Shown here in pieces: positions 4,520-5,648 of a stretch of DNA of 5,648 nt (positions are counted from its first letter, which is position 1; the number at the start of each line of letters is the position of its first letter). A program made the position numbers and the translations under genes. The notes beneath the pieces are model-generated. The model saw only the letters and a program-made list of their open reading frames with translations, did no database searches and had not been told where the DNA came from. The stretch spans positions 1 to 5,648 of the forward strand of contig PLYD01000266.1 in assembly GCA_003151665.1 (NCBI GenBank), read 5' to 3'. Origin of the DNA: Candidatus Dormiibacterota bacterium. Its GTDB lineage: Bacteria > Chloroflexota > Dormibacteria > Dormibacterales > Dormibacteraceae.

Positions 4520-4945
4520 GTGCGTCCCGCCACGTTCGATGAGATTGATCGGTTCTGCAAGATCGACGGCTGGCAGCTGGTACGTGCAACCGGGCACAAC
4601 CGCTGGGAAAAGACATACCGCTGTCCAGGCTTCAACGAGGATTTCAACCTTTGGACCGAGACGTCCCATGCCGGCAATAACTCGCCCTCGCCTGGCGTGT
4701 GGCGCGTCATCCTGCGCGAGCAAGTGAAAATCTCGGAGGAGGACTTCTGGGACGTGCTGCACACTGCCAATCCGTTCAATCGCTGCCCCCCACCACCGCC
4801 ACGTCAAGCACCTCGGGTGCCCGCCAATCTCGCCAGGCAGCTCGAACGCGATCTACATTTCGGTGCGAAACAGATTGAGGGAATGTCGAAGGAGGAGGCT
4901 CTCGAATTGCTCCGGGAGCACTGGTCGAAAGGCCAGTACCACTAG
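4520..4945 (+). CDS. HicA-like 'cytotoxic translational repressor' toxin-family protein
   Basis: 141 residues, GTG start, GGGGA (4509-4513) 6 bases before it, overlapping the antitoxin stop. The N-terminal half, with FDEIDRFCKIDGWQLVRATG (6-25), HNRWEKTY (26-33), ETSHAG (47-52) and PGVWRVILREQVKISEEDFW (58-77), resembles HicA-type small dsRBD-fold mRNA interferases: helix, 'GW' strand, then a His after Gly (GH at 25-26). His26 and His50 are catalytic candidates. A Pro-rich linker (89-99) leads to a helical tail, 101-141, with SKEEALELLREHW. I recall many GC-rich soil bacteria encoding proteins of this shape annotated as cytotoxic translational repressor; that is memory, not a search. It is the second gene of the operon. 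A housekeeping role for a HicA-fold protein cannot be excluded. Confidence 0.62.
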   Translation: MRPATFDEIDRFCKIDGWQLVRATGHNRWEKTYRCPGFNEDFNLWTETSHAGNNSPSPGVWRVILREQVKISEEDFWDVLHTANPFNRCPPPPPRQAPRVPANLARQLERDLHFGAKQIEGMSKEEALELLREHWSKGQYH

Positions 4946-5469
4946 GGTCACGGGCGTCTCGCTCGGAGTCGCGCTCGACCGATGTAGCCCGATCCGCCCC
5001 GTAATTCCCCACAGTAAGGTGTGCCGTTAACTCGGCAGGTTCCAAGAGTTTTCCTCAGCCGTTCCAACCCGCCGCCCGGTGCCATTGCGAAATCGACCTG
5101 TACCCACGCATTCTTCGAATCCAGGGATTTGAAGTGCGTACGGCTCGGCTTGGCAGTCGACTCGAGACCAGCTTCCAGGTCTGAGCAGCATCCCCATTAG
5201 GTGGAAGGCGATGTCTTGAAGTGCATCGGACTGGATATACAGCCACGGCGAACTCGAATTTAGGCCGTTTGAGTTCACCGCGTCCGCGGCTTCAGTCCGC
5301 CACGTGTCGCTACGTGTCAGTGGATGCCGCCCGGGTTGCTCCACGCGTTGCTACACGACTTGGGCGAAGTCTTTGCGGCCAGAACGATGGGCCCAAAAGG
5401 CGGCGCTGAGATCCGGAATCGAACTCGACGGAGTTTCTGAACCCCGCAGCCTCGTTTTTAACTACCCGC
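4946..5469. other. gene-poor spacer between the toxin-like gene and the efflux promoter
   Basis: The only candidate gene is the doubtful minus-strand frame 5027-5344. Just after the toxin stop, GCG-T-CTC (4954-4960) and GAG-T-CGC (4966-4972) form a mismatched hairpin without a U-tract, a poor terminator. AACTC (5422-5426) and GAGTT (5431-5435) make another short stem, and a T5 run lies at 5455-5459. No tRNA or repeat family was recognised. Confidence 0.45.
5027..5344 (-). CDS. hypothetical protein of 105 residues, doubtful
   Basis: GTG start at 5344, with an in-frame TAG four codons upstream that limits the N-terminus, and TAA stop at 5029-5027. No SD or clear promoter. Residues about 31-90 (SSSPWLYIQSDALQDIAFHL, then MGMLLRPGSWSRVD, then ALQIPGFEECVGTGRF) alternate hydrophobic and polar residues and look more protein-like than the usual antisense frames here, and the local GC is lower than in the neighbouring genes. 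No family is recognised. Roughly balanced third positions weaken the case. It could be a remnant or a small transferred gene. Confidence 0.35.
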   Translation of the reverse strand: MEQPGRHPLTRSDTWRTEAADAVNSNGLNSSSPWLYIQSDALQDIAFHLMGMLLRPGSWSRVDCQAEPYALQIPGFEECVGTGRFRNGTGRRVGTAEENSWNLPS

Positions 5470-5499
5470 TTGACTTTTAGAGACGCTCTAAATTAGGAT
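5470..5499 (+). promoter_or_regulatory. promoter of the MFS exporter gene
   Basis: -35 TTGACT (5470-5475), 18-base spacer, -10 TAGGAT (5494-5499). Transcription would start near 5506 and give a leader of about 22 bases containing GAGGG (5513-5517), 10 bases before the ATG at 5528. The segment is the most AT-rich part of the window. Confidence 0.6.
5476..5492. promoter_or_regulatory. perfect 17-bp operator palindrome in the promoter spacer
   Basis: TTTAGAG-ACG-CTCTAAA, 7-bp arms and a 3-base centre, lies exactly between the -35 and -10. Size, symmetry and position are those of operators bound by TetR- or MarR-family repressors that control drug exporters. The regulator gene is not in the window. 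Confidence 0.65.
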
Positions 5500-5512
5500 T
5501 GTCTAGAAATCT

Positions 5513-5517
5513 GAGGG
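5513..5517 (+). promoter_or_regulatory. ribosome binding site of the MFS gene
   Basis: GAGGG 10 bases before the ATG at 5528. An ATG at 5520 is too close to use it and opens only a three-codon frame, so 5528 is preferred. Confidence 0.5.
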
Positions 5518-5527
5518 TGATGGCGAA

Positions 5528-5648
5528 ATGAAGACAATTGGCACTCGGAAGTGGTGGGCTCTTGCCGCGATCACGCTCGGCGTGCTCGCTGTCGGCCTCG
5601 ACGTGACGGTGCTTGGCGTGGCCCTGCCCACGCTGGCGACCGCGCTCA
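5528..5648 (+). CDS. DHA2-type (14-helix) MFS drug exporter, 3' truncated by window edge
   Basis: 40 codons are visible. After a short basic N-terminus (MKTIGTRKWW) a first membrane helix runs from about residue 9 to 30 and ends in LDVTVLGVALPTLATAL (24-40). The pattern L-D-x-T-V-(5)-A-L-P is the helix-1 signature of EmrB/QacA-type proton antiporters, with Asp25 the conserved membrane acid. Such proteins export drugs, dyes or antibiotics. The promoter carries a repressor-type operator, so expression is likely induced by a substrate. The rest of the protein lies outside the window, so substrate class cannot be judged. Confidence 0.8.
   Translation, partial: MKTIGTRKWWALAAITLGVLAVGLDVTVLGVALPTLATAL

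Noticed and set aside
2512..5024. 12-base repeat AGTAAGGTGTGC at 2512-2523 and 5013-5024
   Set aside because: About one 12-base match is expected by chance in a window of this size, and the contexts are unrelated.
5402..5440. tRNA T-arm-like GGAATCGAAC on the minus strand
   Set aside because: Only three of five T-stem pairs form, and no acceptor stem, anticodon arm or D-arm could be built around it.
5520..5531. three-codon ORF (Met-Ala-Lys) overlapping the MFS start by ATGA
   Set aside because: GAGGG is only 2 bases from its ATG, too close to act as its SD, and so short an overlap is readily accidental.

Overview
The window looks like chromosomal or accessory DNA from a GC-rich, probably soil-dwelling, uncultured bacterium of actinobacterial or chloroflexotal type. 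This rests on high GC, several GTG starts, two promoters placed so close to the start codon that the mRNA should be leaderless, a PPOX/F420-type flavin protein, and a toxin-like family that I remember mainly from those phyla. The sequence alone does not fix the taxon. No phage, IS element, rRNA, tRNA or CRISPR was found.

Layout. The 3' two thirds of a CzcO-like flavin-containing monooxygenase (1-749, +) runs off the left edge. It meets a leftward cluster: a small three-helix membrane protein (960-1304, -) with its own leaderless promoter, a PPOX-type split-barrel flavin/F420 protein (1397-1837, -) and a MacroD/YmdB-type macro-domain ADP-ribose hydrolase (1918-2424, -). Divergent from these is a Dph6-related PP-loop ATP pyrophosphatase (2620 or 2707 to 3360, +). 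The two divergent genes are separated by a dense segment: each is preceded by a small SD-led ORF whose stop overlaps the start of the main gene (TAATG on the minus strand, GTGA on the plus strand), and only 26 bp lie between the two small-ORF starts.

From 3361 to 4032 there is no convincing intact gene, only coding-like scraps and two adjacent hairpins, suggesting a decayed locus. A two-gene toxin-antitoxin-like operon follows: a Phd/RelB-like antitoxin (4033-4509) and a HicA-like 'cytotoxic translational repressor' protein (4520-4945). Its promoter is leaderless and carries a palindrome plus three TGGTC boxes at an exact 9-bp period, as expected for autoregulation. After a gene-poor stretch holding one doubtful minus-strand ORF (5027-5344), the window ends in the first 40 codons of a DHA2-type MFS exporter (5528 onward), whose promoter spacer is filled by a perfect 17-bp operator-like palindrome.

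The genes do not form one pathway. The parts most worth follow-up are the mirrored leader-ORF arrangement between the macro-domain and Dph6-like genes, the TA-like module with its periodic operator, the efflux-pump operator, and the antisense coding-like Gly-rich remnant at the end of the monooxygenase gene.
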